Below, one piece after another: positions 37,261 through 46,176 of a stretch of DNA of 50,718 bases. The stretch comes from a virus. Both the position numbers and the translations under genes were made by a program. Every line of letters starts with the position of its first letter. Positions within the stretch are counted from its first letter, which is position 1. The stretch lies in the IMG/VR virus record IMGVR_UViG_3300033153_006571, positions 1 to 50,718 of that record. One strand, written 5' to 3'. The notes under the pieces were generated by a model. The model had not been told where the DNA came from, made no database searches, and saw nothing but the letters and a program-made list of their open reading frames with translations.

Positions 37261-39165
37261 ATGCCTTATTCAAAGGCTGAGATTCAGGAACGAGCCTTAA
37301 TGCGCAAAGATTTTATGACGCAAGAAGAGGAGATACGAATAAAAGACTATATTTCAAAACTTAGAAATAATCAAGGCAGTTTGTCATCAATATATGATGA
37401 ATACTCAGAGATAGAGAAATATTACGAGAATGAGCAAGATGAAGTTGTGAACATGCCTAACACTAAAGTAAATATACTTAATGCTAACATAGAAGGACAA
37501 GTATCGATGATGGCAGAGCAGGAAATGGCTATTATGACAAGCGGAGAATCTTCCGAAGACCAAGAATATGCTGAGGACGCAAGAATCGGCCTTGAATGGA
37601 CATTCAAGAAAAATTACTTTAAAAGGCCATTTAAACAATTTGCCAGAAGGTTCATAAAGTTCGGTGTGGGAGATTTTACCGTCCAGTTCAATCCGGATGC
37701 ATTGAATAAATTTGGACTTGTTGAAATATATTCCTTGCCGCTCACTCAGATATTTATAGACGGAAAAATAAAAGACCCTATAAGATATCAAGATGGCGAG
37801 TATGTGGCATTTGCACAATGGATGTCAAAAACTCAATTTAAGGATATTTATGGAGAAGAAAAGGCTAATGCCATTATTTACGGTGACAAAAATTTTCTTG
37901 ACAGTAATAGCATATTCACGCTTGATTCTTCAAGTGAAGATGACGAAGCGGCAACGCTTGTAAAGTTTTGGTCTAGGCACGAAGGGAAATTAAGGTTGGA
38001 GGAATTTTCAGGATGCGGAATGTTGCTATACGATTCACACAAGGGAGATAGCAGAAAAAGCAACCAGAAGGAGTCGGAATACAATCACAAGCCGTATTAC
38101 AAATATGTCGATAATAAATATCCGCTATTTTTAGCTTCTCTTTACGAAAGGGAGGGAAACTTCTGGAGCTTTGGAGATGGCAAGTTGATTCTACCTCTTC
38201 AAAAACTTATAAATGAGCTGTATGACAAAATAAGAATATGCGCAAGGCCAAACCTGATTTTGTATGACATAAATGCTGAAATAGATTTAAGCGACTATGA
38301 CGATAATTCTCTTGAGCCGAGACCATACGACGGGACTACGGGGGATAAGCCTGTTTATGTTGTGGAATGGGGGAGGATAAATGAGTCTTGGTGGCGTTTA
38401 CTAGGTTCTATACAGTCCGAAGTACAGAACATAACAAGGTTTTATAATATTATGACAGGTGGTGGAGGCGACGCAGATTCGGCAACTGAGTCTGCCCTGC
38501 AGCATCAACAAGGAAGCTTGTCTACTGATGACAAGAAAAGCATAATACAAGATACTTTGATAGAAATGTCAACTTATATACTTGGGATTATGATTGAGAA
38601 ATACACCGAAGGAAAATCATTCAGAGTCGGCAAAAATGATAACGATTATAGGTGGATAGATTTCAGGGAAATGAGGGATATCCCAGTAAGGAAGCCCGCT
38701 ACTCAAAACTATATAGACAATTTCAAAAGCAAAAACTCTGACAAGAAAGCACCTAAGTGGGAAATCCTGACCGGAGACGACGGCAAAGCATTAACCAAAA
38801 ACATTGACCTTGACATAGAGATAACGATTGGAGCAGGACTACCGAAAAACAAGGCATTTATAACACGGTTTATGCAGGACATATCTCAACTAGCACTTAT
38901 AGATAAAGACGGCCAACCTAAGCCTGCAGTATTTTGGGATGAATTCAGGAGATTTCTTAAAAAGTTTGTCGGGCTTCCCATAAGCGACAATGAGCTCGAC
39001 AATATAATGAAGCGGCCAATGCCTCAAAACCCTCCAAATATTCCAATGTCTCAGCCTACAGGCGAAATGCAACCATTACAGAGCGCACAAGGGCAGGGGT
39101 TAACTTCAAACAGTAGGCCTACAATGTCTAATTTAGCTAAGATAAGGAGTGGCGCCGGTGGCTGA
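37261..39165 (+). CDS. Portal protein (P22-like)
   Basis: This 634-residue protein forms the dodecameric ring at the capsid vertex through which DNA enters and leaves. Its length and N-terminal pattern fit podoviral portals: a helical start, then NMPNTKVNILNANIEGQVSM, KFGVGDFTVQFNPDALNKFG, YSLPLTQIFIDGKIKDPIRY and ESALQHQQGSL late on. The C-terminal 50 residues are Pro/Gln-rich. The start at 37261 follows AAAGGATGTGATT; the longer frame from 37213 runs through the terminator stem and is unlikely. Confidence 0.88.
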   Translation: MPYSKAEIQERALMRKDFMTQEEEIRIKDYISKLRNNQGSLSSIYDEYSEIEKYYENEQDEVVNMPNTKVNILNANIEGQVSMMAEQEMAIMTSGESSEDQEYAEDARIGLEWTFKKNYFKRPFKQFARRFIKFGVGDFTVQFNPDALNKFGLVEIYSLPLTQIFIDGKIKDPIRYQDGEYVAFAQWMSKTQFKDIYGEEKANAIIYGDKNFLDSNSIFTLDSSSEDDEAATLVKFWSRHEGKLRLEEFSGCGMLLYDSHKGDSRKSNQKESEYNHKPYYKYVDNKYPLFLASLYEREGNFWSFGDGKLILPLQKLINELYDKIRICARPNLILYDINAEIDLSDYDDNSLEPRPYDGTTGDKPVYVVEWGRINESWWRLLGSIQSEVQNITRFYNIMTGGGGDADSATESALQHQQGSLSTDDKKSIIQDTLIEMSTYILGIMIEKYTEGKSFRVGKNDNDYRWIDFREMRDIPVRKPATQNYIDNFKSKNSDKKAPKWEILTGDDGKALTKNIDLDIEITIGAGLPKNKAFITRFMQDISQLALIDKDGQPKPAVFWDEFRRFLKKFVGLPISDNELDNIMKRPMPQNPPNIPMSQPTGEMQPLQSAQGQGLTSNSRPTMSNLAKIRSGAGG

Positions 39166-39499
39166 CATTAAAACACATAATAACCTGATAAAAGTTGTAT
39201 TTGATGGCAATAAGCACTTAAAGCATGTAATGAGTTCTAAACAGATAAAAAAGATTACCGTATACGAAAACAGCTATCCATTAACAAGATTGCCAGTATG
39301 CGGTCACTGTGAAAAGCTGGCCTACTGGAATAAAGGCGGGACAGCATATTGCCCTACATGCGGGACGTATACAAAGAAACCAATAACATATGCAACATAT
39401 CTGGCAAGCGGCTATGATATAGACGAAACGACTTGCAGATGGATGTTGCAGCAAGAAAAAGAAAAACGGAAAAAAGCATTGCCAGCATATGGCGAATAG
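39158..39499 (+). CDS. Zinc-ribbon phage protein, 113 residues
   Basis: The GTG at 39158 has AAGGAG eight bases upstream and overlaps the portal end. CGHCEKLAYW and YCPTCGTYTKK form a Cys4 zinc ribbon in the middle, followed by a helical tail. It lies between portal and scaffold genes, so an assembly or regulatory role is possible. No family is named. Confidence 0.65.
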   Translation: MADIKTHNNLIKVVFDGNKHLKHVMSSKQIKKITVYENSYPLTRLPVCGHCEKLAYWNKGGTAYCPTCGTYTKKPITYATYLASGYDIDETTCRWMLQQEKEKRKKALPAYGE

Positions 39500-39510
39500 G
39501 AGGGAAAAGG

Positions 39511-39867
39511 ATGTTTATACTTAATACAAAAATAGTTGACAATGACTATTCTCGGCTAAATGTAGCTATTCAGCTTATTCCTATTGAAAAATATGAGGGA
39601 TATAATCTCAATGACAATTTCTATGGCGGGAGAGTTCAGTGCATAGGCAAGATGAAAGATTCACCAGTTTTACTTTTGATAAACAATCAAATTGACGGAT
39701 TGCAGGTTGTTGATACTGCAATTAATGAGCTTGAAGATTTAAGCCTAACTGTTCTAAAGAAAATTGCCAAGGGTAGAAAGCTTAAATTAGATTATAGACA
39801 TGCAACAAAGATAGATGTTGTAAAAGCTTTAAAAGAATCATTGCACGAAGTAAAAAAAGCTGCATAG
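39511..39867 (+). CDS. Hypothetical protein, 118 residues
   Basis: The ATG at 39511 has AGGAGGG upstream; an upstream frame from 39433 overlaps the previous gene and lacks a site. The protein has a beta-rich first half (TKIVDNDYSRLNVAIQLIPI) and a helical second half (TVLKKIAKGRKLKL, then VVKALKESLHEVKKAA). The function is unknown. Confidence 0.6.
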   Translation: MFILNTKIVDNDYSRLNVAIQLIPIEKYEGYNLNDNFYGGRVQCIGKMKDSPVLLLINNQIDGLQVVDTAINELEDLSLTVLKKIAKGRKLKLDYRHATKIDVVKALKESLHEVKKAA

Positions 39868-39978
39868 AGCTAATCTATGTAATTTCGGGAAGGATACCCG
39901 TAAAAACCTTTTTCGAGTGTTTATGACTAAACGCTTTTTATTATGCCTGAGAAGGTTAAATCGAAAGGAGAAATAACT

Positions 39979-40767
39979 ATGTTGTCAAACATTGATTTGC
40001 AATTATTTGGCGAAGTAGAAAACGAAGAGGTTAATGAAAACACAGACGCAAATAAGGCTGCTGAAAATACAGAAGTAACAGAAGCGAACAAAGATTCAAA
40101 GGAAGTCAATGAATCGAAAGTTTCAGATGCGGAAGTAGACAAGGACAAATATATTCCTAAAGAAGTAGCCTTAAAGTGGAAAAGAAATTCAAGAGAATTG
40201 CAAAGGGAATTACGAAGATTGAAAGAAAGCGAATTTGAGCGTGAGAATAAAAGCCGGCTTGAAAAGATACGTTCTCGTGCCAAAGAAAGAGGCCTTGACG
40301 ATGATGTCGCCGAGATATTCGGCGAAATTGCAGGAGAGCTTATTTCACTTATCCCTAAGCAAGACGCGGAAGAAACTGAAATACTTGAGGATTTTAATGA
40401 TTTTTTGGAAGAGTATCCAGAAGCAAAGAGCTACAAAAAAGAAATAATTGAAAAGGTTAAGCTTTATCGTAAAGCTGACCCTGATTTCACAATCGAGGAT
40501 GCTTACAGGTTAATGTCCCCGAGTAAAAGTACAAGAGAAATGCAGCTTGAAGCAGAACAAAGAGCTGCCATAGCCAGAAGGTCAGGAGATAAGGAGCCGA
40601 CTCCTTCAGTGTCCTCTCAGTCTGGCAGCAAATACCCTTTGACAGATGACGAGAAGCGAATAGTTAAACTGCTTCAGCAAGCACATCCCGAAAAAGGGTG
40701 GACGAATAAAAAGTATTACGAAACAGTAGTAAAACCTAAGAGAGATATTGAAACAAAAATAAGATAA
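39979..40767 (+). CDS. Scaffolding protein
   Basis: This 262-residue protein starts MLSNIDLQLFGE, the common start of scaffold and capsid-assembly genes in Gram-positive phages. It is highly charged, acidic in the first 60 residues and helical or coiled coil from about 65 to 190, with a C-terminal basic region (GWTNKKYYETVVKPKRDIET) that could bind the shell. The gene lies two before the major capsid gene. The start at 39979 is chosen for its AAAGGAG; an ATG at 39943 has none. Confidence 0.75.
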   Translation: MLSNIDLQLFGEVENEEVNENTDANKAAENTEVTEANKDSKEVNESKVSDAEVDKDKYIPKEVALKWKRNSRELQRELRRLKESEFERENKSRLEKIRSRAKERGLDDDVAEIFGEIAGELISLIPKQDAEETEILEDFNDFLEEYPEAKSYKKEIIEKVKLYRKADPDFTIEDAYRLMSPSKSTREMQLEAEQRAAIARRSGDKEPTPSVSSQSGSKYPLTDDEKRIVKLLQQAHPEKGWTNKKYYETVVKPKRDIETKIR

Positions 40768-40780
40768 GGAGTTGATTTAA

Positions 40781-41344
40781 ATGGCATTTAGACTATTAAA
40801 CGGAGCATTGCAGGGCAAATATTGCCCGTATATACCTTCAAACGCAAGCAGTGATTATCTGCCGGTGTCATCTGATGCAGGCAAGCTGGTAATGGCGTCG
40901 TCAAACACTGTACATGCAATGAGCTCAACGACAATAAGTTTTTTATCAACGGATGGTTCAGTGGTACTGGCTGGAATATTTGTTAAGCCGGAGTATGAGC
41001 TTGACGAATCCAGCTGTTCAACATTCGGTTCTACTTCATGCAAATTGTGGGTACAGCCTATTTTACCAGGGGACATACTGGAAGTCGACTATACGACTGC
41101 AACTTACACAAGCGGCAGTTCCGGGGACTTGCATACAACGAATATCGGTATGTTTTATAGGCCCGGGTTCAGTTCAGATTCGACAAATGTTACTCAGCAG
41201 GCAGTAGGACGTTCATACTTGAATGTATCTACAGGGACAAACGTTTCTGATTGGAGCACAGGAAATGTGTTCAGACTGAATTCGTACTCAACTGTCCATA
41301 AAACCGCAGAAGTAGTGTATGATCCTGGTGTAATAACCAGCTAA
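40781..41344 (+). CDS. Capsid-associated structural protein (decoration-like)
   Basis: This 187-residue protein is rich in Ser, Thr and Gly and predicted beta (YCPYIPSNASSDYLPVSSDA, LWVQPILPGDILEVDYTTAT, FRLNSYSTVHKTAEVVYDPG). It lies between scaffold and major capsid genes in the same operon, so a head decoration or fibre-like role is likely. Similar short beta proteins follow the capsid gene. RBS AAGGAG. Confidence 0.55.
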   Translation: MAFRLLNGALQGKYCPYIPSNASSDYLPVSSDAGKLVMASSNTVHAMSSTTISFLSTDGSVVLAGIFVKPEYELDESSCSTFGSTSCKLWVQPILPGDILEVDYTTATYTSGSSGDLHTTNIGMFYRPGFSSDSTNVTQQAVGRSYLNVSTGTNVSDWSTGNVFRLNSYSTVHKTAEVVYDPGVITS

Positions 41345-41372
41345 ATTTAAATAATGGAGGGAGTTGATTTAT

Positions 41373-42275
41373 ATGGCAGTAACATTAACAAGTGATATAT
41401 CAAGAATGTTAGAAGCAGGAATAACCGAAGTTTTCACCGAAAACTTTGAAGCGTATCCTATTGAATGGCCGGGGTACTGCAAAAAGAAAACTGCTGACAA
41501 AGAAGTCATGAAATATGATAGCATGGGTAATATTTCAGGGGCAAGTATAAAAACAGAAGGAGATAAAATAACCTACAGGGAAATAACCCAAGCATACCAA
41601 ACCACTGTTACCATGAAAACAATCACAAATGGTATTTCTTTTAGCATCGAGGCTAAGTCATATGATTTGTACAAGGGTACTTCCGAGGCCCAGGCTTTGG
41701 AATTGGCAAGGACTATGAGGGAATTTGAGGAAAACAGGGCAATAAGATGGTTTGATAATGCAGAAAGCACAGCTTACAATCTTGCAGACGGCGTTCCATT
41801 GGCATCAAATTCACATCCGCTAATAAATTCAGGATTGCTCAATGAAACATTGGCAACTGCGAGTTCATTAACGGACCCGGAAAATCATAAGACAATGATT
41901 AAGATGTTTGCAGATTTTAAAAACCATGCCGGCGGTCCTATGAAGTTTTATCCGACCGATGGGTTGACACACAGGTATAACATGGCAGATATTGAGGAAA
42001 TTTATTTTTCCGATAAGAAAGCTAATGAGTTCTCTAACACGAAGAATGTACTTCCCACAATTAAGTGGAACTATTCAACTTATTGTTCATCTACTACAGC
42101 ATGGATGATGTGGGATAGAAGGTACGACCATATAAGGCTTGATATGTTCAGGGATGTTTATCACAATGCTTACGAAGATATAAAGGATACATTGAATTTC
42201 TATTACAATACTGTAAGTATGTATGAAACGTATTGCTTGCCGAACGCGGGAATAATTTACAATGCAGGCGCATAG
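41373..42275 (+). CDS. Major capsid protein
   Basis: This 300-residue protein starts with ATG after GGAGGGAG. It has the order expected of an HK97-fold capsid subunit: a helical start (SDISRMLEAGITEVFTENFE), an E-loop-like region (KTEGDKITYREITQAYQTTV), a spine helix (AQALELARTMREFEENRAIR), and a P/A-domain half with DGVPLASNSHPL, then MWDRRYDHIRLDMFRDVYHN. It follows scaffold and precedes the tail adaptors. The fold was not verified, but position, size and pattern agree. Confidence 0.85.
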   Translation: MAVTLTSDISRMLEAGITEVFTENFEAYPIEWPGYCKKKTADKEVMKYDSMGNISGASIKTEGDKITYREITQAYQTTVTMKTITNGISFSIEAKSYDLYKGTSEAQALELARTMREFEENRAIRWFDNAESTAYNLADGVPLASNSHPLINSGLLNETLATASSLTDPENHKTMIKMFADFKNHAGGPMKFYPTDGLTHRYNMADIEEIYFSDKKANEFSNTKNVLPTIKWNYSTYCSSTTAWMMWDRRYDHIRLDMFRDVYHNAYEDIKDTLNFYYNTVSMYETYCLPNAGIIYNAGA

Positions 42276-42379
42276 CGCATTATAAGCATTTGCCTGTTGG
42301 CAATTATTGATATATGTTATGTAATATTTATATATAATGCAAAGGTGTATTAGAGGAATATATCAATAAGCAAACAAAT

Positions 42380-42421
42380 AAACAAAAGTAATAGAACCGA
42401 AAAACTCTTTTACTTTTGTTT
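42380..42421 (+). terminator. Long perfect hairpin after the capsid gene
   Basis: AAACAAAAGTAA (42380-42391) and TTACTTTTGTTT (42410-42421) are a perfect 12-bp inverted repeat with an 18-base loop. It is A+T-rich and ends in T-rich DNA, so it may be a partial terminator or an mRNA stabiliser that keeps capsid message high. Confidence 0.65.
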
Positions 42422-42436
42422 AATAACCTAGCCATG

Positions 42437-42456
42437 GGCGGGGTTAAAATCCCGCC
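42437..42456 (+). other. G+C-rich hairpin in the capsid downstream gap
   Basis: GGCGGG and CCCGCC form a 6-bp stem around GTTAAAAT, 30 bp before the next gene's start. There is no T run, so this is more likely an RNA processing or stability element than a terminator. The rest of the gap 42276-42485 shows no gene. Confidence 0.55.
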
Positions 42457-42485
42457 TATAGCTTAAATGAGAGGAGTGATAACAC

Positions 42486-43046
42486 ATGGCTAAAAAATAT
42501 GTACTGGCTAATGGTGCGGATTTTTACGCACAAAATGGCTCAACTGAATTCAAAGTAATAACTTCTACCGGAGATGTTATAGCAGGCAGGGTTATGTATG
42601 GAAATTCTAGTGACAATGTGATTGTAAACAGCTCAGGCGAAATTCTGTATAGGGGATACGATATGAGGGCGGTTCAAACATTGACAAGTGGCTCGGACAG
42701 TACTGATACAGCTATAACAGGGTATGGAATAACTGTATTTCATGGTGACACTGGTTGTAGCCTTTCAATGTCTGCCCCCGTTTATGCAGGAGTCAGAAAA
42801 CAGATAATCTTTACACAGGGGAGCTCCGTTGCAAGGTCTATCAATTCATCTGAAACAACAGGCTCGACGGATAATGATTTAGGCTTTTCGTTTTGGAGCA
42901 CAGCAGCGACAAATAGTTCTGCAATTACACTTTCCACAGGCTCGACACTTGCATGCACAATAAATTTGCTTGGAATATCCACGCAGCAATGGCTATTACT
43001 GCATGAGGATTCTACATTGTCAAACGTGACAATCGCAACAACGTAA
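42486..43046 (+). CDS. Structural protein, beta-rich (decoration or head fibre)
   Basis: This 186-residue protein is rich in Ser, Thr, Gly and Val (KKYVLANGADFYAQNGSTEF, SGDSTDTAITGYG-like runs, STAATNSSAITLSTGSTLAC) and lacks charged helices. It has the look of a secreted-like beta sandwich of phage heads or fibres. It is expressed directly after the capsid hairpins. The function is inferred from position. Confidence 0.5.
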   Translation: MAKKYVLANGADFYAQNGSTEFKVITSTGDVIAGRVMYGNSSDNVIVNSSGEILYRGYDMRAVQTLTSGSDSTDTAITGYGITVFHGDTGCSLSMSAPVYAGVRKQIIFTQGSSVARSINSSETTGSTDNDLGFSFWSTAATNSSAITLSTGSTLACTINLLGISTQQWLLLHEDSTLSNVTIATT

Positions 43047-43093
43047 ATAAAGGGGCAGCAATGCCTCTTATCCTTTATTAAGAAGGTGATTTT

Positions 43094-43540
43094 ATGAGAT
43101 TAATAAATTATGCATTAGGAAATTATATATCAACAAGTGGAGACAGGGGTTCTACAATGATTTATGGAACTGTCAGGGCTTCTTCAAATTCAAGCGGAGC
43201 ATGCGCATCTTCTGATGAAGTTTATGTCGATTTTGCCGCACCGGATAACCCAAAGCTTGTTTATCAGGCCTTGCTTTATAATCCTTCAACCTATACTGTT
43301 GACGTACGGTATTATACTTATGAGCCGAGTCTGTCTACTATTGCCACTGACGCATATATGCTTTTAGGCAGCACAAGCATACCTCCTTCAACAGAACAGT
43401 ATACTCCTGGGCTTACTTATGACGAAATGAGCGGGGTGTTCAATCGCACTAATCTTAGGATTGGCTTTAATGCAAATACTACAGGGACAAGCAATTCAAC
43501 TGATGTATTGTATAGAGTTGCGATAAAAGAATGGTATTGA
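43094..43540 (+). CDS. Structural protein, beta-rich, 148 residues
   Basis: Soluble, Ser/Thr/Tyr-rich beta protein (YALGNYISTSGDRGSTMIYG, VYVDFAAPDNPKLVYQALLY, RTNLRIGFNANTTGTSNSTD). It sits between the beta-rich head protein and the tail adaptor gene. It may be a head-to-tail or decoration component; no known motif was found. RBS AAGGTGA. Confidence 0.5.
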   Translation: MRLINYALGNYISTSGDRGSTMIYGTVRASSNSSGACASSDEVYVDFAAPDNPKLVYQALLYNPSTYTVDVRYYTYEPSLSTIATDAYMLLGSTSIPPSTEQYTPGLTYDEMSGVFNRTNLRIGFNANTTGTSNSTDVLYRVAIKEWY

Positions 43541-43549
43541 GGTGATATT

Positions 43550-44212
43550 ATGGCAACAGTGATACAATTATTAAATGATATAGATGCAAGATTACCAAAT
43601 TCTTTTACTGAAGAAACCAAACTTGCATGGATGAATGATGTTCAAAGAAAATTAACTAAATATTTTGATGATATAGAAACGGTATATGAATTTGTGGCAT
43701 CATCTTCTATGGCGTATACTTTGTCTACCTCTATACGTATGGACAGGATTACTCATGTATATACAGGAGATTCCACAGCTATAGAGGATATAACTTCAAC
43801 TACTGTTTGGACAGAACATGATTATTTAGGTGCTGATGATGTGCTTGAGGGATATAAATACTATACTCCCACAATAGAACATTACAATACTACCGGGTTT
43901 AATACGGATTTAGGATTATACCCTGAATCAACAGAAGTTAGAGTAGCGAGGGTATTTTACAAAACAAAACTCACGGATTTAACTACGGAGACGTCGGGAT
44001 GTACTCCTCTGTTTGATTCTGAGTATCATGACATATTAAAATATGGAACGCTTGAAATCATAGCAAAGAGTGGCAATGACCCTGACGTAGAGTTAGCCAA
44101 CAACTACTATTCGGACTATTTGGAAATTTTAAAAGAAATTAAAAAAGACGTGGCGCAAAAGAAAATGAAAACACCTAAATTTAAGCTGAGTTATAAAGAA
44201 TGGACGTGGTAA
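43550..44212 (+). CDS. Head-tail adaptor (P22 gp4-like tail accessory factor)
   Basis: This 220-residue protein starts with helices (IQLLNDIDARLPNSFTEETK, AWMNDVQRKLTKYFDDIETV) that match the gp4/gp6 adaptor plan in which helices dock to the portal ring. A beta-rich middle and a helical end (PDVELANNYYSDYLEILKEI, Lys-rich tail) follow. It would extend the portal and hold the tail hub. The ATG is nine bases after the previous stop, with GAGGTGA. Confidence 0.72.
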   Translation: MATVIQLLNDIDARLPNSFTEETKLAWMNDVQRKLTKYFDDIETVYEFVASSSMAYTLSTSIRMDRITHVYTGDSTAIEDITSTTVWTEHDYLGADDVLEGYKYYTPTIEHYNTTGFNTDLGLYPESTEVRVARVFYKTKLTDLTTETSGCTPLFDSEYHDILKYGTLEIIAKSGNDPDVELANNYYSDYLEILKEIKKDVAQKKMKTPKFKLSYKEWTW

Positions 44213-44213
44213 T

Positions 44214-45614
44214 ATGTATTGGAAGCCTTTAAAATTCAAAACAAGTGTGTATACGAATACTTTTGGCTCAGGCATAAACACATTCTTAACTTCTTTCGAG
44301 ATTCAAGACGGGGAATTGACTGACTGTTTAAATATGTGTTCGGATGATTTACCCGCAATCAGGACAAGAAATGATAGAGTACCTTTATCATCTGGGTTGG
44401 TAACTACAGAAATGAATGGGCTTGGAGAGTATAACAATACTTATATCCACGCGCTGGACGGGAAATATTGGAAATATTTTGATGATTCAAGTAATTGGGT
44501 AAATTTATCATCTTCGTTAAATAGTACAGAAGGATTTTTTGATGAATTTGTTCGCGGAACTGACCGTAGAGTAATTATGATGAATGGCACACAACAAAAA
44601 TACTGGATGAGTTCAGATTCTTCAGCTTTGGATTTTTCTGATACAAACATGCCCTTTACTAAATTGTTTTGTATTCATAAGTCAAGGATGTATGCTTTAG
44701 ATGATAATGATTTATGGTTTTCAGGATTAAATGATCCTACAGATTGGTCTTCTACTGGGGCAGGATATATTAGCATAGTTAATTCTGTAGGGTTGGGAAC
44801 AGCAATAAAGGCATATAATGATCATGTAATTGTATGGAGCGGTAATTCTATGCATGAATTATATGGAACAAATCCGGACAATTATGAATTAAAAGACATA
44901 ACTAATGATGTTGGGTGTGTTGGGCAAAAAACAGTAGCAGAAGTCAAAGGTAGATTGTTTTGGCTTGATTATACAGGAATTTATCTTTATACAGGGGGAC
45001 TTCCTCGTAAAGTATCAGATAAAGTTAAAAAATATATTGATGGCATAAATTGGGCATATGTAAATTTATGTGCAGCAGGTGTAAAAGATAATAAATATTT
45101 TTTATCAATTCCATATAATTCAACAGAATTAAACAGAATTTTGGTATATGACACATATGCAGAAACATGGACAGTACAAAGTGGAAATTTTAATCATTAT
45201 ATCAATATTCAAGATGTTTTATATGGCATGGAAACTACGACTTATAGAGTATGGAATATGGAAAGTACTTTACAAACAGGACAAGATAATAGCACAGATA
45301 TTTCATGGGAATTTGTAACTAAGGCATATAATGATAGAACAATATCTGGGAAAAAGACTTTATCGGATATGTATATGATAACCGAAGGTTCAAGTGGTGC
45401 AACAATAAAAATAGATTATTCCACTAATATAAATTCTACAAATGTAAATGCCTTGTATCCTTCGACAAATGTATCAACGGAAATAAGCTCAACTCAATTA
45501 AATATACCAACTACTGATTTACAAAATATTAATTGGTATAAATTGCAGTTTTCCGGTACTCGACATGTTAAGATACATTCTATTGAAAAAAAATTCAGAG
45601 TAAAAATGAGGTGA
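44214..45614 (+). CDS. Tail hub/stabilisation protein (P22 gp10-like)
   Basis: This 466-residue protein is mostly beta, with recurring Trp/Tyr/Asp motifs (FNGLNDPTDWSS-like segments, YLSIVNSV, RLFWLDYTGIYLYTGGLPRK) as in the propeller-like hub of short tails. The start TNTFGSGINTFLTSFEIQDG and NMCSDDLPAIRTRN resembles P22-type gp10 relatives. It lies after the gp4-like adaptor and before the fibre gene, the P22 gene order. The ATG is one base after the previous stop. Confidence 0.7.
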   Translation: MYWKPLKFKTSVYTNTFGSGINTFLTSFEIQDGELTDCLNMCSDDLPAIRTRNDRVPLSSGLVTTEMNGLGEYNNTYIHALDGKYWKYFDDSSNWVNLSSSLNSTEGFFDEFVRGTDRRVIMMNGTQQKYWMSSDSSALDFSDTNMPFTKLFCIHKSRMYALDDNDLWFSGLNDPTDWSSTGAGYISIVNSVGLGTAIKAYNDHVIVWSGNSMHELYGTNPDNYELKDITNDVGCVGQKTVAEVKGRLFWLDYTGIYLYTGGLPRKVSDKVKKYIDGINWAYVNLCAAGVKDNKYFLSIPYNSTELNRILVYDTYAETWTVQSGNFNHYINIQDVLYGMETTTYRVWNMESTLQTGQDNSTDISWEFVTKAYNDRTISGKKTLSDMYMITEGSSGATIKIDYSTNINSTNVNALYPSTNVSTEISSTQLNIPTTDLQNINWYKLQFSGTRHVKIHSIEKKFRVKMR

Positions 45615-45618
45615 TATT

Positions 45619-46176
45619 ATGCCGATAATTAATACACCTTTACCACACTTAAGTGGGGATGCAAAGAAAGACATAATTGAATTGTATGATAATAATATTA
45701 TGCTTCGCAAAGAACTGACTTATTTGTTATCTCATTTGAATCAAGATAATATATACCAAATAATAGGCAATAACGCAGCCGAAATGTGGGACAGGAACGG
45801 TATTAATCCTGCCTTTATCAAATGGTTTAAGAATATGTGCTATAATTCGTCATTTGAGGTATTCGACAGCAGCAGTGTGCCTGAAAGTTGGAGCGGGGGG
45901 GTAAGTAGTCCTGATAGCAATTTTTACGGTTCCTACAGTCTAAAATTAGTACCGACTGAAACATCAACAAGTGGGGCTAATCTAATCAATCCACAATGGT
46001 ATAATGATGTTGCGGTAAAAACAAGGGTGAGTTTCCACAAAAAAGGCGGTGCGGTGAAGATTTCCGTATTGGACGGGGATAATGCAGACACAGCTTACAC
46101 CCTGACGGATGAGAATGGAAATACGGGTACGTATATTGAGTACGCCTATAACGCAAATTGGGAGTCTGCCTCTTAG
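45619..46176 (+). CDS. Tail fibre, N-terminal part ending at an in-frame TAG
   Basis: A 185-residue product ends at TAG (46174-46176), but the same frame continues open for another 920 codons. The N-terminus (DAKKDIIELYDNNIMLRKEL, helical) should attach to the tail hub. From about residue 85 a carbohydrate-binding-like beta domain begins (NSSFEVFDSSSVPESWSGGV, YGSYSLKLVP, YTLTDENGNTGTYIEYAYNA), and the stop cuts it before its last strands, which are encoded just downstream. The truncated product would therefore have an incomplete domain. RBS GAGGTGA. Confidence 0.8.
   Translation: MPIINTPLPHLSGDAKKDIIELYDNNIMLRKELTYLLSHLNQDNIYQIIGNNAAEMWDRNGINPAFIKWFKNMCYNSSFEVFDSSSVPESWSGGVSSPDSNFYGSYSLKLVPTETSTSGANLINPQWYNDVAVKTRVSFHKKGGAVKISVLDGDNADTAYTLTDENGNTGTYIEYAYNANWESAS
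46174..46176 (+). other. In-frame amber codon in the tail fibre gene
   Basis: TCT-TAG-GAT-GCT occurs at codon 186 of an otherwise continuous 1106-codon frame (45619-48939). TAG is used as a normal stop elsewhere in this genome (integrase, radC, sigma factor), so the code is not globally reassigned. It is either read through, suppressed in some hosts, a nonsense mutation or a sequencing error. Confidence 0.9.
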